Under the pieces are notes generated by a model. That model saw nothing but the letters and a program-made list of their open reading frames with translations, did no database searches and had not been told where the DNA came from. Source: Brachynemurus nebulosus (taxonomy: Eukaryota; Arthropoda; Insecta; Neuroptera; Myrmeleontidae). From it: DNA of 64,000 bases. The DNA lies in contig JAPWDM010000009.1 in assembly GCA_035578155.1 (NCBI GenBank), positions 6,298,001 to 6,362,000 on the forward strand, written 5' to 3'. The translations under genes and the position numbers were made by a program. Below are positions 42,566-54,237 of this stretch, piece by piece (within the stretch, counting starts at the first letter, position 1; every line of letters begins with the position of its first letter).

Positions 42566-42568
<3 letters not shown>
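41806..42568 (-). repeat. 5' LTR
   Basis: 763 bp, indistinguishable by eye from the 3' LTR at 35243-36005. As the 5' copy on the minus strand it supplies the promoter, with the TATATAAC box near 42488. The gag ATG lies 145 bp beyond its end. Confidence 0.95.

Positions 42569-42640
<72 letters not shown>
42569..42640. repeat. (TA)n right of the LTR retrotransposon
   Basis: 72 bp of TA alternation, the other part of the array broken by the retrotransposon. Confidence 0.92.
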
Positions 42641-42644
<4 letters not shown>

Positions 42645-42740
42645 GGTTTTTTGGCCATTTTTCGTCATTTTTAGCTTTTTTTTTTTTTTTTGCAAAATTT
42701 GGCTAGAATTCAAGAACTATATCTTCAAGAATATCTTCAA

Positions 42741-42799
<59 letters not shown>

Positions 42800-43157
42800 A
42801 AAATTTCCCTCCCATAACGTACTCTTAAAAAATCTGACTAATTTTAATTTAAAAAGATGAGACAGAGCTATTGTTATTATAACACATACATACATATTGA
42901 ATAACTATAACTAGCACTTGTTTTATATAGAAAAGAATTGCTAAAACGATGGAACATTTATTGTAAAAAAATTCAGCAAATTTCTTAAATTTTCTTAAAA
43001 GCTAGTTCACTTAGTACAATGTTTTAAAAGCTTATCTTATGCAATTTTTTACGCCCTTTTCAATGGTGTCAAAAAAAGTTCTTGAATTCTAGCCAAATTT
43101 TGCAAAAAAAAAAAAAAAAAAAGCTAAAAATGACGAAAAATGGCCAAAAAACCTACT
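42641..43157. repeat. Large inverted repeat with a TA array in the loop
   Basis: Left arm 42641-42718 (starts AGTAGGTTTTTTGGCC) and right arm 43077-43157 are reverse complements, identical except for 16 versus 19 residues in the homopolymer. The loop of about 358 bp contains a second (TA)n array (42743-42797). The right arm is part of the Helentron-like copy ending at 43461, so the left arm is probably an inverted partial duplication of it. Confidence 0.8.
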
Positions 43158-43272
43158 TCTGGGCATCCGACGTGTCTGGCTAATGAACTTAGCCGAGCCA
43201 GTCCGGATTCCAGCACGCATACCAAATTTCATAAGCATTAAACGTTTCGTTCGAGAGTTATCGTGTACACAC

Positions 43273-43337
<65 letters not shown>

Positions 43338-43461
43338 ATTTTAGTGAAGTAGATTTTCGGGTTCTAGAGGCTCCAAAACAAATTTCTACCACAGTCCCGG
43401 ACTTAGGTCTTACCATAAGAGCTGCTGTAATAGCTGAATTTCCAGAATGGATATTCGCTAA
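43020..43461 (+). mobile_element. Helentron-like element, 5'-truncated copy
   Basis: The conserved 5' block (CATCCGACGTGTCTGGCTAA and TCGTTCGAGAGTTATC), TA core (43277-43333), 3' block (CAGTCCCGGACTTAGGTCTT) and terminal hairpin ending ATTCGCTAA are present in the right order. The outermost 5' end (TGTCGCAGCATCC) is missing. Confidence 0.58.
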
Positions 43462-44396
43462 AATACTAAAAATTGCAACCTTCATACATGTCCAATTTTC
43501 ATTATTTTGATACCTTTTTTTTAAACGTAGAAAATATATGGAAATAGTAATAGTACTACAACGCAAAGCCACTTTTCCTATACCGTTTTCCTATGACTCA
43601 CCCTTATTGAGAGGCCAGACCGAACGCGGATACTTACTTGCGATTAGTGCGTTCAGGTAGTTATGATAATGTTTAAAACCTTATATGGATATATTTATCT
43701 ACTTTTTGAATAATAAATATATTTAAATCTTCTATATTTTAACTCAAAAATTATAAAATTGTAAAAAATTTGGTAGCTACGGTCTATGGAACCTTATCGT
43801 AATGCGTGTCCAACACACATTTGATCATTTTTTAGTTTTACATTTTTCATCAATTTTCAAGGTAAAAATTTGTTTACAAAGATGAATCAAACGTTTAAAT
43901 AAACAAAATTTTATGATTTCTTTTTCGACGATTTGAATAAAATTAATAAAATTAATATCAACATGGGAATATGAAAATAAACTTGCTTATTTTGCACGTT
44001 AGTTCATATAAATTTTATTATTTATCATAAATTTCCCCAAAAACTGTATAAAACACGTTTAAAATTAGAACACCAGTTTCCAGCAGTATTTATAAAAACT
44101 TTAAACAAATAAAAATATCTACCGGTAGAGCTAATGTTTAAACACATCTTAATAATATAAAATTTTAGCAATTTCTCAATATCCGTGCACACGATAATTT
44201 TTGAAAATTTCTAGTTTTATATATTAAGCGTGACCCAAAACGAACAAAAATCAAAATAAAAATCGGCGGTCACGTATACGTTTCGTAAAATTAAGAAAAC
44301 AAAATTTCAGTTTTGTTATTTCTAACTGACACTAGACGGAAAAATATAATGGTACGTTCGAGAATTGCCAGTAAAAACTAATTTACAAAAGCCACA
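43462..44396. other. No recognisable feature
   Basis: About 930 bp of AT-rich DNA without domain-bearing frames or defined repeat ends. Confidence 0.5.
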
Positions 44397-44404
44397 GATG
44401 ACGC

Positions 44405-44638
44405 CAGGGTCGGACCTAGCAGAATGGCGCCCGGAACATTAAAAAAAGACGCCCCTGTAGAAAAATAAATATTTCCTTCAAACTTCTTTCCTTCCAAAAA
44501 CCAAGTGACAAACGAAAAAAAAAGAAAAAAAACGTGAAATACCTAATTTTGGCGCCCTCTTAAATCATTTTTTGGTGCCCTCAAAACCTTGCGCCCGGGG
44601 CACGTGCCCCGGCTGCCCCTCCCTTAGATCCGGCCCTG
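44405..44638. mobile_element. hAT-type MITE, 234 bp, 8-bp target duplication
   Basis: The ends are CAGGGTCGGACCTAGC and the complement of CAGGGCCGGATCTAAG. The octamers gatgacgc (44397-44404) and gataacgc (44639-44646) match at 7 of 8. GC-rich subterminal blocks (GGCGCCCGGAAC and GCGCCCGGGGCACGTGCC) surround an AT-rich middle. Non-coding. Confidence 0.8.
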
Positions 44639-44646
44639 GATAACGC

Positions 44647-45006
44647 ACAAAATATTCAAACGGATATCACAATGGTAACGAATTAAATTAATATTCTTTA
44701 TAGTACCGTTTTCAATATTGTTTGACATTATTTCTCTCTTTGATAAATCAGAAAGGTCACTTAAGGAATTTCGTAATATATTTTTCCAGGAAAAAATACA
44801 ATCAATAAAAGTACAAGCTTTTTGACAATAAATTATAATACTCTTTAAAGAATTTATTTCTATTTATTAACTTTAATATATTAGGGGTATATTCGTTGGG
44901 CATAAAGTTCATTGAGACTATACTACAAACACATTCAAAGTTCACTGCACTAGAGCATTCGAAATTTTAATAAATAATTTTTTGAGGTTATTTTTTAGTA
45001 TTTAGA
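44647..45006. other. No recognisable feature
   Basis: AT-rich spacer. Confidence 0.5.
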
Positions 45007-45262
45007 AAAAAAAAGACGAACACTTAAAAATGTTATTTTAAAAAGTAATAAAAATGTCAAAAATAGTAATAATAATAGAAAATAGTATGTTAAATTCGTC
45101 ATAAAAAATAGTATTACATGTGCAACTCGTGCGGGATTGTCGATTGCCCAATCAAGCGAATGACCGCACTCATTACGTTCGTGCGCTCAACTTCACTTTC
45201 GTGGGCAATCGACAATTTCCCGCACTTATTGCACAATATACTACTGTATTGTTAAATGATGG
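45007..45262 (+). repeat. Hairpin repeat family Q, copy 1
   Basis: It matches 48860-49103 almost base for base. A strong stem forms between TGCGGGATTGTCGATTGCCC (45130-45149) and GGGCAATCGACAATTTCCCG (about 45203-45222), with an inner loop containing GCGCTCA blocks. The tail is CACTTATTGCACAATATACT. It has no frame and no defined inverted ends. GC-rich against the surroundings. Confidence 0.65.
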
Positions 45263-45284
45263 TATTAATCATATACCATGATCG

Positions 45285-45320
45285 ACTCATGATCAATTGT
45301 ATTTGAAGCAGGGTATACCT
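45285..45320 (+). repeat. Short dispersed repeat (ACTCATGATCAATTGTATTT family)
   Basis: A roughly 35-bp word continuing GAAGCAGGGTATACC. Near-identical copies lie at 16979-17011 (minus) and 63185-63219 (plus). No longer homology is visible around them. Confidence 0.6.
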
Positions 45321-45860
45321 TAATACATAAAATATCAGAATTTGAACCAATTCTGACGTAATTCGTTTCAAACTGCCAAATAATTACAAAAGTTAAAAGT
45401 TACTTCGCCGTAGTTATATCACAATACCGCTTTCGAATAATTTCTTGAGAAATAAAAAACAAGTTTCTTTGGCATACCGGCAATCTTGTGCCGGTACAGT
45501 TACTTAAACTCCAATTACCTTATCACTTACCAATTACCTTATAATAAAACTATAGTGACGCTGTCAGGAGCTTCACTTTTGATTCGTTCATATATTTTAC
45601 CGCAATTTAACAATTTTCTTCATCTAGAATTTTAAAATATAAAAATTTATAGCGTATAACTAAGTATAATAAAATTGTTCACTACATTTTACAAATTTAT
45701 CATCGACCGAATAATTTATATCGACAAATTTCTTTACATTTTTGAGAAAATTATCTCGTCAACATCATATAGATTTTCTTGTAAACTGAAACTCTTAACA
45801 AGCAACCATTATGATTAACTTCCGAGTCTAAAATGAACTATTATTTGCTCAGTAATATAC
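45321..45860. other. No recognisable feature
   Basis: AT-rich spacer before the hAT element. Confidence 0.5.
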
Positions 45861-45868
45861 TTAACAAG

Positions 45869-46711
45869 CAGGGCTGGGAAAAATGGTTCATAGAAACGAT
45901 TTAAAATAAAAAATGAAAAATGGTTTCCAAAAATGCATTTAAAATACAAAATGGAAAATGGTTTTGCTAAACATATTTAAAATAGAAAATGGAAAATAGC
46001 TATTTAGAATGGATTATAAAATGCAAAATGCTTTTTTTACTTTAAATTTATTTTATAAATTTTTATATTAATAAAAAAAAAAAAAAGTTAAGAAAATGTC
46101 AAACATACTAAAGTCAAATAAGGGCAGTCCTTGGAGAAAATTGTATAAAGTTTGCATGATATGAAAACGAAATTTAACTCTTGAAATATTGTTACTCAAA
46201 AATATTATAATATTTAATTCAGCTTTAATATATTTAAACCTTGAGTACGCTACAACTGCGACTTCTAAATTACATATAAAAATCATCTACTCGAAATACC
46301 AAAACATTTCTTATCGACGTATCTTAAAGATAATACCACAGAACTTGAGTCCGAAAAGTTTGACTTGAGAGAACTGCAGCTCTAGTAATAAATTTAACTT
46401 AAGTGACATTGCAACTCAAGTTATAGAAAATTTGAGTCAATTGAGTCAACTTATATTTTATTTACAATTTGTTAGACTACTTTCAACTCGAGTTCTATGA
46501 TTAATATGAGTCATAAGTGTCATAAATACACACATAAATTTGTGTATCCATGCATTTTCATTTTAAATGTAAAATGGATTCAAGTTTTCATTTTAAATAC
46601 AAAATGGAAAATGGTTTGAACGAACTTATTTAAAATAGAAAATGCAAAATGAAATTTTATATTTTAAATACATATTTAAAATGAAATCATATTAAATAGT
46701 TCCCAGCCCTG
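45869..46711. mobile_element. hAT-type MITE, 843 bp, perfect 8-bp target duplication
   Basis: The ends CAGGGCTGGGAAAAA and the complement of CAGGGCTGGGAACTAT are flanked by ttaacaag on both sides (45861-45868 and 46712-46719), an exact 8-bp duplication. Both ends carry arrays of TTTAAAATAGAAAATGGAAA-type words, while the middle (about 46060-46540) is unrelated AT-rich sequence. No transposase. Confidence 0.88.
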
Positions 46712-46719
46712 TTAACAAG

Positions 46720-47488
46720 AATTTGGTGCTACTATAGTAGGTGATTCATCGTTTCGTCGAAATCATTGAAAAACATTTTCTAAAAATATTAACACTTTAC
46801 AGTCTAATGACATACCTACGATATGTGTGATGCTACTGTGGACGGGTATTGGCTCACACACACTCAGGGTGATGGTTATTAACACCGTCACTGTTTATTT
46901 ACACAATGACGTCACTTATAATATGCACAGAGATGTCGCCCAGTATTTTTTAAAATGCTCTCGCCCCCCCCTTCACCATATTATATATCTACTTTTCCTT
47001 GTTCCATGAAGTAAGTACATTTGAATTTTGTTAATAAAAGGTAAATAAACAGCATACTATAGGAGTACTTTTTTTTTAAAAGTAGGTAATAACGCTTGTA
47101 GATATTGACGTACATAGGTTTGAATACCGACCAATCACCGCGCTCACAAGGCAAGTAAAAATTTTTCTTAAATGACATACAATATAGAAAATTGGTTTCT
47201 ATAGAAAATGTTTCACCGCGATGATAGCGTCTCTCACATAGAGAGGGTATTTTTATACATTTTATAATGAGACTGTTAGCAATTTTGATGGTATTACCAT
47301 TTATGTACCTAAATTTACATGTCGGAGCCTTTTAAAAAAATTCTAGTCTATTCTACCTAGAGTCGTTGCAACTCATTCGTGTATTGTCACCTTTAAAATG
47401 ATTTATGTAAATGGTGGAAGCGGCATAAAAAAATAAGATATAAGCATAGATGCCATCTTCAAAAAAAAAAAAAAAAAATACATAATTA
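46720..47488. other. No recognisable gene
   Basis: Mixed sequence with a short plus-strand frame near 46827 and minus-strand frame near 47178. Neither has a recognisable domain or good splice context. An A-run lies at about 47461-47478. Confidence 0.45.
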
Positions 47489-48195
47489 CACTACCAATGG
47501 GGTGTAGCACACAGCTTCCTCATACTTGTAAAAGACTTTAAAACAGTATTCTATCAAACATATATACCGTGAAATTCCAAGTTCGCCTTAAAGTTCATAA
47601 GAAATTGTTGTAACTCAAAATACTTAAAGGTTAAATTATAAAATAATAACAAAAATATTTTAGAAACTAACCCCCAATATACTTTAAAATTTGAGCGAAG
47701 TGGGACTAGCAGTAAATAAGATATTGACATTTAATGGGATTTCATGGTAGCGCCGTGGATACTATTACTCCGAATGCAATGAAATTTGTAGCGGACCATC
47801 TAGGAACCAGACCGCATAATTTCTGACAATTTCATAAAAAAAGAATTGAATAGTTCAAAACTTGTGCCACTTGGTGCAATTTTGGAATGACATGGTAGCG
47901 GCGCAGCTACCGTTACTCCGATTTCGATTAAATTCATAGGAGACCATCTAGGAACCAAACTGCATAATTTCTGAAAATTTCATTAAAAACAATCGCATAG
48001 TTCAGAAGTTATGCCCCTTGGTGCAAACTGGCGACACAGAGACGGACAGACACCAAACCAAAATTGTTCAGGAAGCTCTAAAACGTAATATGTACGTAAA
48101 AAAATTTATTTTGGAGGGAAAAAATTTTTTATTTTTCAAAAGTGATCACAATACTTTCGCTACTTTAGTAGTCTCGGAAGCAAAATAGTTATAAG
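47489..48195 (+). repeat. Repeat family R, longest copy with internal duplication
   Basis: It starts ACACTACCAATGGGGTGTAG, runs through AGTGGGACTAGCAGTAAATA and ends TTTAGTAGTCTCGGAAGCAA. The block beginning CATGGTAGCG (about 150 bp) is present twice in tandem (near 47743 and 47889), while the copy at 54238 has one. GACACAGAGACGGACAGACA follows it. Coding capacity and termini are not recognisable. Confidence 0.65.
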
Positions 48196-48589
48196 TACTA
48201 CATTATTGAATGCCATTATTTACTCTGCCCCTGTAGACATCGCTGTTAGCCCAACAAATTTTTAGATGACACTGCTGTTCGGTTAACATAGGTTCTACTG
48301 TATCACAAAAGTACAATTTCCCACAAGTGTACATAATTATGCATTTTGCCAGAATTTATTTTAGATACAGTGTATTTTACTTCGTAATGGATTTTTTTAA
48401 TCAACATGAAGCCACAAGGGATTCTTTTTACAATTAATTCAATAATTCCCGTGATGATAAGAACAGCGATTAATTTCAACTGTTGTTATACAAATATTGT
48501 GAAATCTAATACCGTCAGCGAGGGAGGGTGAAAACTGAAAAATTAAATACAGAAAATCTGTTAAAAAAAATAATTGATAAAACTATTGC
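48196..48589. other. No recognisable feature
   Basis: AT-rich spacer. Confidence 0.5.
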
Positions 48590-48740
48590 ACAATATAAAA
48601 TTGTTTTTTATTACTCATGCGGGAGAAGTACTAACTTGGCGCACACATTTCTGTAGGAAAAATAACTGTTTACCCACCGTACTCTTCCCGCATACTTTTT
48701 TGCGTGTGGAAAGTAACTTTCCACACGCAAATTGACAATA
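48590..48740. repeat. Two adjacent strong hairpins
   Basis: CATGCGGGAGAAGTAC (about 48634) is inverted as GTACTCTTCCCGCAT (about 48679). Then 48701-48729 is a perfect 14-bp palindrome with one central base (TGCGTGTGGAAAGT arms). TGCACAATATA just upstream links it to family Q, here inverted. Confidence 0.65.
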
Positions 48741-48859
48741 AAACACGCAAAATTTAATCAAAACACGCAAAGCCGCCTCTTAATTTTTCATTTAATAAAT
48801 ATTTCATAATTAATTCTATAGAAACCACCAACAAAGTAATTTAAACGATAATTAATTCA

Positions 48860-49103
48860 GAAAAAAAAGACGAACACTTAAAAATATTATTTTAAAAAGT
48901 AATAAAAATGTCAAAAATAGTGATAATAATAGAAAAAAGTATGTGAAATTCGTAATAAAAAATAGTATGTGCAGCGCGTGCGGGATTGTCGATTGCCCCA
49001 CTTAAGCGAATGAGCGCACTCACTACGTTCGTGCGCTCAACTTTGCTTTCGTGGGCAATCGACAATTTCCCGCACTTATTGCACAATATACTATTTTATT
49101 ATC
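48860..49103 (+). repeat. Hairpin repeat family Q, copy 2
   Basis: Same layout as 45007-45262: AGACGAACACTTAAAAATAT, then the GCGGGATTGTCGATTGCCCC stem with its partner about 70 bp on, then the CACTTATTGCACAATATACT tail. Identity with copy 1 is high by eye. Confidence 0.65.
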
Positions 49104-49354
49104 TAGAGATTATATTTCATTTACATGTAATTTTCCTATCAATTTAATCCTTTAATAATTGTTCAAACAATATATTTAGTGTTAATTAAAAATCAATCAA
49201 TTCCCCTTCCGGCAACAGAACAGTGTATTTTAATTTCAATTTTAAACGACTCGTAAATAATAGCAATAGATTTTATGACGTCATTAAAAACCGCAATTAA
49301 AATGATAGAAAGATGAAACTGGAACCGAAGTCGTTCTTTTTATTTTTACCAAAA
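49104..49354. other. No recognisable feature
   Basis: AT-rich spacer. Confidence 0.5.
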
Positions 49355-49358
49355 TTAA

Positions 49359-50008
49359 GGGGGTATTCTAGTCTAGAAATTCGAAAAAATGGATTTTTTT
49401 ATATTTTTAAAGTTTAGACCTTTAAGAATAAGCCTCTAAAAGGATTTATGGAAATTCGAATTATTTTCGGGTTATTTTTCCCTGTATACTGTGTATCTTT
49501 AATATAAATTACTCGAAACTACTTTTTTCGATACGGTTGACATGATATCTCAAGTTCTAATGCACCGATTTACTTGAAATTTGGTACAGACCTTCTTAAT
49601 ACTATCAAAATCAGTCCGACGTAGCGGTTTTTGAAATTTTCTTTTACTATTTTTAAAAAAAAACATTTCCAAAAAGGAGGCGAAAAAATGATTTTTTTTA
49701 AATGGACGCCATTTTGTGAAAAAATTTATTTTCTCAAATCGACTAACTCCAACTAATTCTACATCCTTGTTTATTAAGATTAAATAAAATTTTATGTTTC
49801 AAATCACCAGGAGGGTTGGAATCACGTCAACCAGGAGACACGTTTTCTTTGAGTCCCTATTTTGCCTGCCATTATCGATTTCAATTTTGATTTTTTTTTT
49901 TTATATTTTGATACAATTTTATACTTTTCAAATATCAATAAAAAACTTTTTTTTTTATTACACCCGTAAAATCACTTCAAAATCGAGTCTCTAGACTAGA
50001 ATACCCCC
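49359..50008. mobile_element. TTAA-target TIR element (family T3), 650 bp
   Basis: It is flanked by TTAA (49355-49358 and 50009-50012). The ends are perfect inverted repeats GGGGGTATTCTAGTCTAGA. It contains no transposase; the short plus-strand frame at 49794 shows no domain. A lone matching right end lies near 21240-21256. Like families T1 and T2 it starts with GG after TTAA. Confidence 0.8.
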
Positions 50009-50012
50009 TTAA

Positions 50013-53000
50013 ATATGTATAGGAACATAACAGTCTAAAAGTCCAATTCCCCTAATACTATCTCTATCAAAAAAAAAGTACATACAAAGAATAATTCGTT
50101 TGGTAAATATGTTCGCTTTTCATTGTACACCACGGTACTCAATCTAAATCTTAATTGTATGTACGTTTTTTTTTCTAAAAATAACACAACACATCAGTAA
50201 ACAGAAGAAGCCAAACATTTTTATTAAGCAAATAAATAATTGAAGATAAAAAAAAGAAGAAAAGATAAAGTAGCTTTTAACCTTGGCAATAAAAAAAGGC
50301 AAAAATCTCTCAAGAAATTACGTACACGATGTATATACATACACCTCTCTATAACTATTCGACGAATTGTGAAAGGAAAATATTAATCAAATCAAGATGA
50401 AAGACCCCGATGAAGAGAATGTTCGACACACGTAACATTTGTAACAGCAACAACAACGTATTGTAATTTTCTCAGAAACCATACGCAACGCAATATTTAT
50501 TATTAGAGTATAATCGTTTGGCGATAATAAATGTTAAAGAGCATAGGTCACATCTGTAACAATGTAATTTTACGAAATGTTAGGTTTTATGTGTTTGTTG
50601 AAGACCAAATGCACCAAAATCAATTTATACGTAGGGGAAAAATGGGTAACAGCACGTTAAGTGATTGTTTCATGATAAAAAATCATTATTTAGCTCGCGA
50701 ACACTTCCCAGGCTATTAGACGAATATATCCGTCTTTTTTTCGTTGCCTTCCCGGCGAAAAACGGATATATCTGTTCGTTTTTTTTATAATCTTTTGGGC
50801 TAGAGACGGACATATCCGTTGAGATTCTAAACACAAAATCAATTTTTAAATGTTTTTTGAGTAGAAATAGTGACCAAGCAATGGTTTTTTTTGAAGAGAC
50901 AAAAGATTGGAAACGGTAAAACAATTATTTCAGTAAAATTGTGAGTATTTTTTGATTAAACGCTTAACCTATTTACAAAAAGAAACAAATTCTAAAATCA
51001 AAAGTTTACATGGTGACCTCATAATAATAGTTATAGCCCTAGGACACAATTTAATGTGGTCCGAAAAGGGTTAGTACGTGTATTAGAACTTATATTTACT
51101 TAGAACTTATAATTCAAGGTTTCACTTATACCCACCTTCCCCTATTTCCAATATATTTAAGGCATAAATTGTATTGGTTTAGGTAATCAGTATTACCTGT
51201 AATTTCAATACATTTAAAGATATATATGTATATACCTGTAGCCTAAAGTAATTATTAGGTATTCGGTTATCCAAACACAAGTCAAGTAATAATGTTTTGG
51301 TAAAGGTAGTTTTGTGGTAATAAATAATTTAGTAATAAAGATTGTGTGGTAATTCAACACAATAAGTAACCTATTAATCAAAGATTTAACAAATTTGTTG
51401 TCAAAACAGGAATGGATCCAGTTTTCCGAATAACGGTCACCTATCAATCTCCCAAGTTCTACCCAGGTAATAAATTACACAGGCCCTGCGATGGTTTCCC
51501 CCTTTAAAATCTGACAATTGATTTTGAAAAAAATATTCAAAAAATTCCAACACGTCAGAATTTTTAGAAATTAGGTATTAAAACTTTTGACTAAAATTAC
51601 CTATAGGTCGACCAACTCAAGAATAGATTATGCATTTTTATTTATTTCGTATCTAATAGAAAGTTATTACATAGTTGTAATTAGCTTTTAGGAGCACATT
51701 CTCATCAATGGTTTCATTAAATGAAACCTAATTAACTAAGTGACATATCTTTATTTTGGGAAAAAAGGTGAATTTTAAGATCATCCGCTAATGAGCTTAT
51801 TATTGAGGGTAATTTATTTTTTCTATTCAGTTTTAATTGATAACTAAACCTCGAAAATTTACGGTGATAACAGGACCGTACTTATAAGAACTTAATTAGT
51901 GAGCGTAAATACAATTTAAAAAAAAATTATATCGATATATTCTCTGTTAATCATCGGCTGTTAATAAAAATTAGTTTAAAACAACTAAAAAAAAAAAGTT
52001 GGAATTTATTTAAAGAGGTAGTGAAACAATTTTTAGGAAACAAAAAAGACCAGATTATGAAAATATAGTGAATAATATGCTCAACCATTGTTGAGCATAT
52101 TAAACCATTTTTCCAGCATTAATTATTACCTAAACCAAATATTTTATGTAGCAATTTTCTTAATAAAATAACCGTTTGAAGAATTTAATTTATAAATATT
52201 CCCCAAACTTATTGACAAAGAAATTTGATAATAATATATTATAATACAAAAAAACGATCAAGTACAAGTTACGCTTGCGCAATTAGGTTGCTTTTTAAGA
52301 AGCATAAATTTGATTGGTGCTAAAATTTGCATTCTCAGTGATTCTTCTCGAATTTTTTGGAGGCGATCGTTTTCGTGATCATTTAGGTAAATAATAGCAA
52401 TCTTGTGAGCGCTTATTTTTCCGAAAAAACATTTCTTTTACCGAGATTTTGCAGTTTTTTCTCAAAAACAAAAATTATTTGAAAGGGTGCTAAAAATTGT
52501 TACTACGAATACCATATGGTTATTGCACCGCCTTCAGTATTACACAAAGTAGTAGTTGGTCGTATTTTGAACGTATCTGAAAGGTTCATCATTGGTCTAT
52601 GACTTTACCCTATTATTAATTATTATTAATTGTTTATTTTCATAATATCAGACACATTTAATGAAAATTACATAACCAAAATAATTTACATGTAATTATT
52701 CAATATGAATTTTCCTAATTTGAATTAATTTAAATAAATTAATTTAATGTTTGAATAAAATATGAAAGAATTTACTTTGACTTTACTTGAAGTAAAACAT
52801 ACACCTATCTCCTAATTAAAATAAATTAAGTAATAATCACCTTTAGTCACCATCTCGTTGCTCTGACACGGAATGACCTAATTACACCAGGTTTACATAT
52901 TATGTGCATTAATTTTCCACACCAGTAAATACATAAACAATCAATTTTATGCGAATCACATCGAACTGACATGGAATAGCGCAATTATGTATATTTCTAT

Positions 53001-53276
53001 TTATAGACTGCGCATCATAAAATGTTATTTTCGATATAAAATTACAATCGGTAAATGACATTATGCATTCATACATACACGAATAAATAAATTCAGATTA
53101 TTACTTAGAAAATACATGAAGGCTACGTTTTACTACAGATATAATTTAATTTATCTATCTATATACGACTACCAGGAAATTGCTTATTTATTGTACAAAA
53201 TACTATCTAGATAAGCTATATTCTACATATACCTGTGTGGCATGTTGTATACTTTACAGGCACCTGTGTGTAAAGA
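50013..53276. other. 3.3 kb with no gene; two small symmetrical motifs
   Basis: 50711-50822 holds three ATATCCGT-type words in alternating orientation. 52074-52101 is a perfect 12-bp hairpin (AATATGCTCAAC, 4-nt loop). The remainder is AT-rich with no recognisable domain-bearing frame, so it is probably intron or intergenic sequence. Confidence 0.5.
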
Positions 53277-53913
53277 AGCATAGCTCGAATCGAAAATTCA
53301 GCTATTGCAGCCACTGTGATGACGCGATTCGAGCCCGAGACTATGATAGAAAATTGTATTGAGGTCCCTAGAAATCACATAGCCCACTTTTCCTTTTCCA
53401 TTTTTAGATAGGTACATAATTTTCTTTTCTATTTTAGCTACACTCAACGAAAAACTATTGAAGAGGATCACAAAAGTGATCGAAACCGGTCTAGTAATAA
53501 GAACGAAGAAGAAAGAAGGAAAACAATTTTTGTGGGAAAGGGACACCAATCAACGGCACCCATATCCGGGGGCAGGGGACCCCCTAGCTTTTAGGGAAGG
53601 GATAAAATATACATATAAATCTTTATTTTTGATTTTTAATTGTATTTTGTTTGGGGAAAAATGTCAATTTTTTTTGGCTCGCCACTTGAATTTTTGACGA
53701 AAAAATGTTAAAAAAATTCTTTTCTGTGCCCCGGGCCCCATCATTTTTCTCGCCGGCCCTGAAGGTCAGAATTGAAACTTTTTTATGGCTATTTACAAGT
53801 CGCCATTCATCATCCAAAATATTAAAAATATTCCTTACCCCCAGTTATTTTTGCAAAAACTCACCGTGATACCTACTGTAATAGCTCAATTGCCGTCCGG
53901 AAATTCGCTAAAA
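53277..53913. mobile_element. Composite: two inverted Helentron-like 3' ends with a hAT-like fragment between
   Basis: 53285-53390 matches the family 3' block in reverse (GCAGCCACTGTGATGACGCG, GAGGTCCCTAGAAATC). 53868-53913 matches it forward, ending GGAAATTCGCTAA. Between them 53551-53761 looks like a hAT-like element (left CAACGGCACCCATATCCG, right end CTCGCCGGCCCTG), but its target duplication is not convincing. Confidence 0.45.
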
Positions 53914-54237
53914 GCAAAACAGGGAGGTAATTTCGAGTAATGGGAGATTTTTTATTTTTTCAAATAATTTTCAAAAACATCAAATTGATATACAAAGCAT
54001 TTTATGTCAGTTGCAAACCTTTTTCCAAGATATTCAATATACCTACTCTTTTATTCAGGTTGTGGAGGAAATATGTGGTTTACACCATTTCCGGCGAAAA
54101 TTTTTCTCTCGTATAACCTTGATCAATCTGAATCATATTCAGCTCTGGGTAATACCTACAGAATGGAATAAAATACTTTAGAGGCCCAGAATCATCGTTT
54201 TTTATTACATCCTAATTTGAGCAAATCGTATCAAAAA
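53914..54237. other. No recognisable feature
   Basis: AT-rich spacer. Confidence 0.5.

Larger units (their letters stand above)
35243..42568 (-). mobile_element. Intact Ty3/gypsy-type LTR retrotransposon, 7.3 kb, recent insertion
   Basis: Two 763-bp LTRs (35243-36005 and 41806-42568) start TGTAAC and end GTTACA and look identical throughout by eye, so little time has passed since insertion. Reading on the minus strand: 5' LTR, a primer-binding-like site, gag, pol by apparent -1 frameshift, a 650-bp non-coding tail, a polypurine tract and 3' LTR. No env-like frame lies between pol and the 3' LTR. The pol domain order protease, reverse transcriptase, RNase H, integrase is that of Ty3/gypsy (Metaviridae). 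The TA-array target resembles the TATATA preference known for gypsy-group elements. Both main frames are open. Confidence 0.95.
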
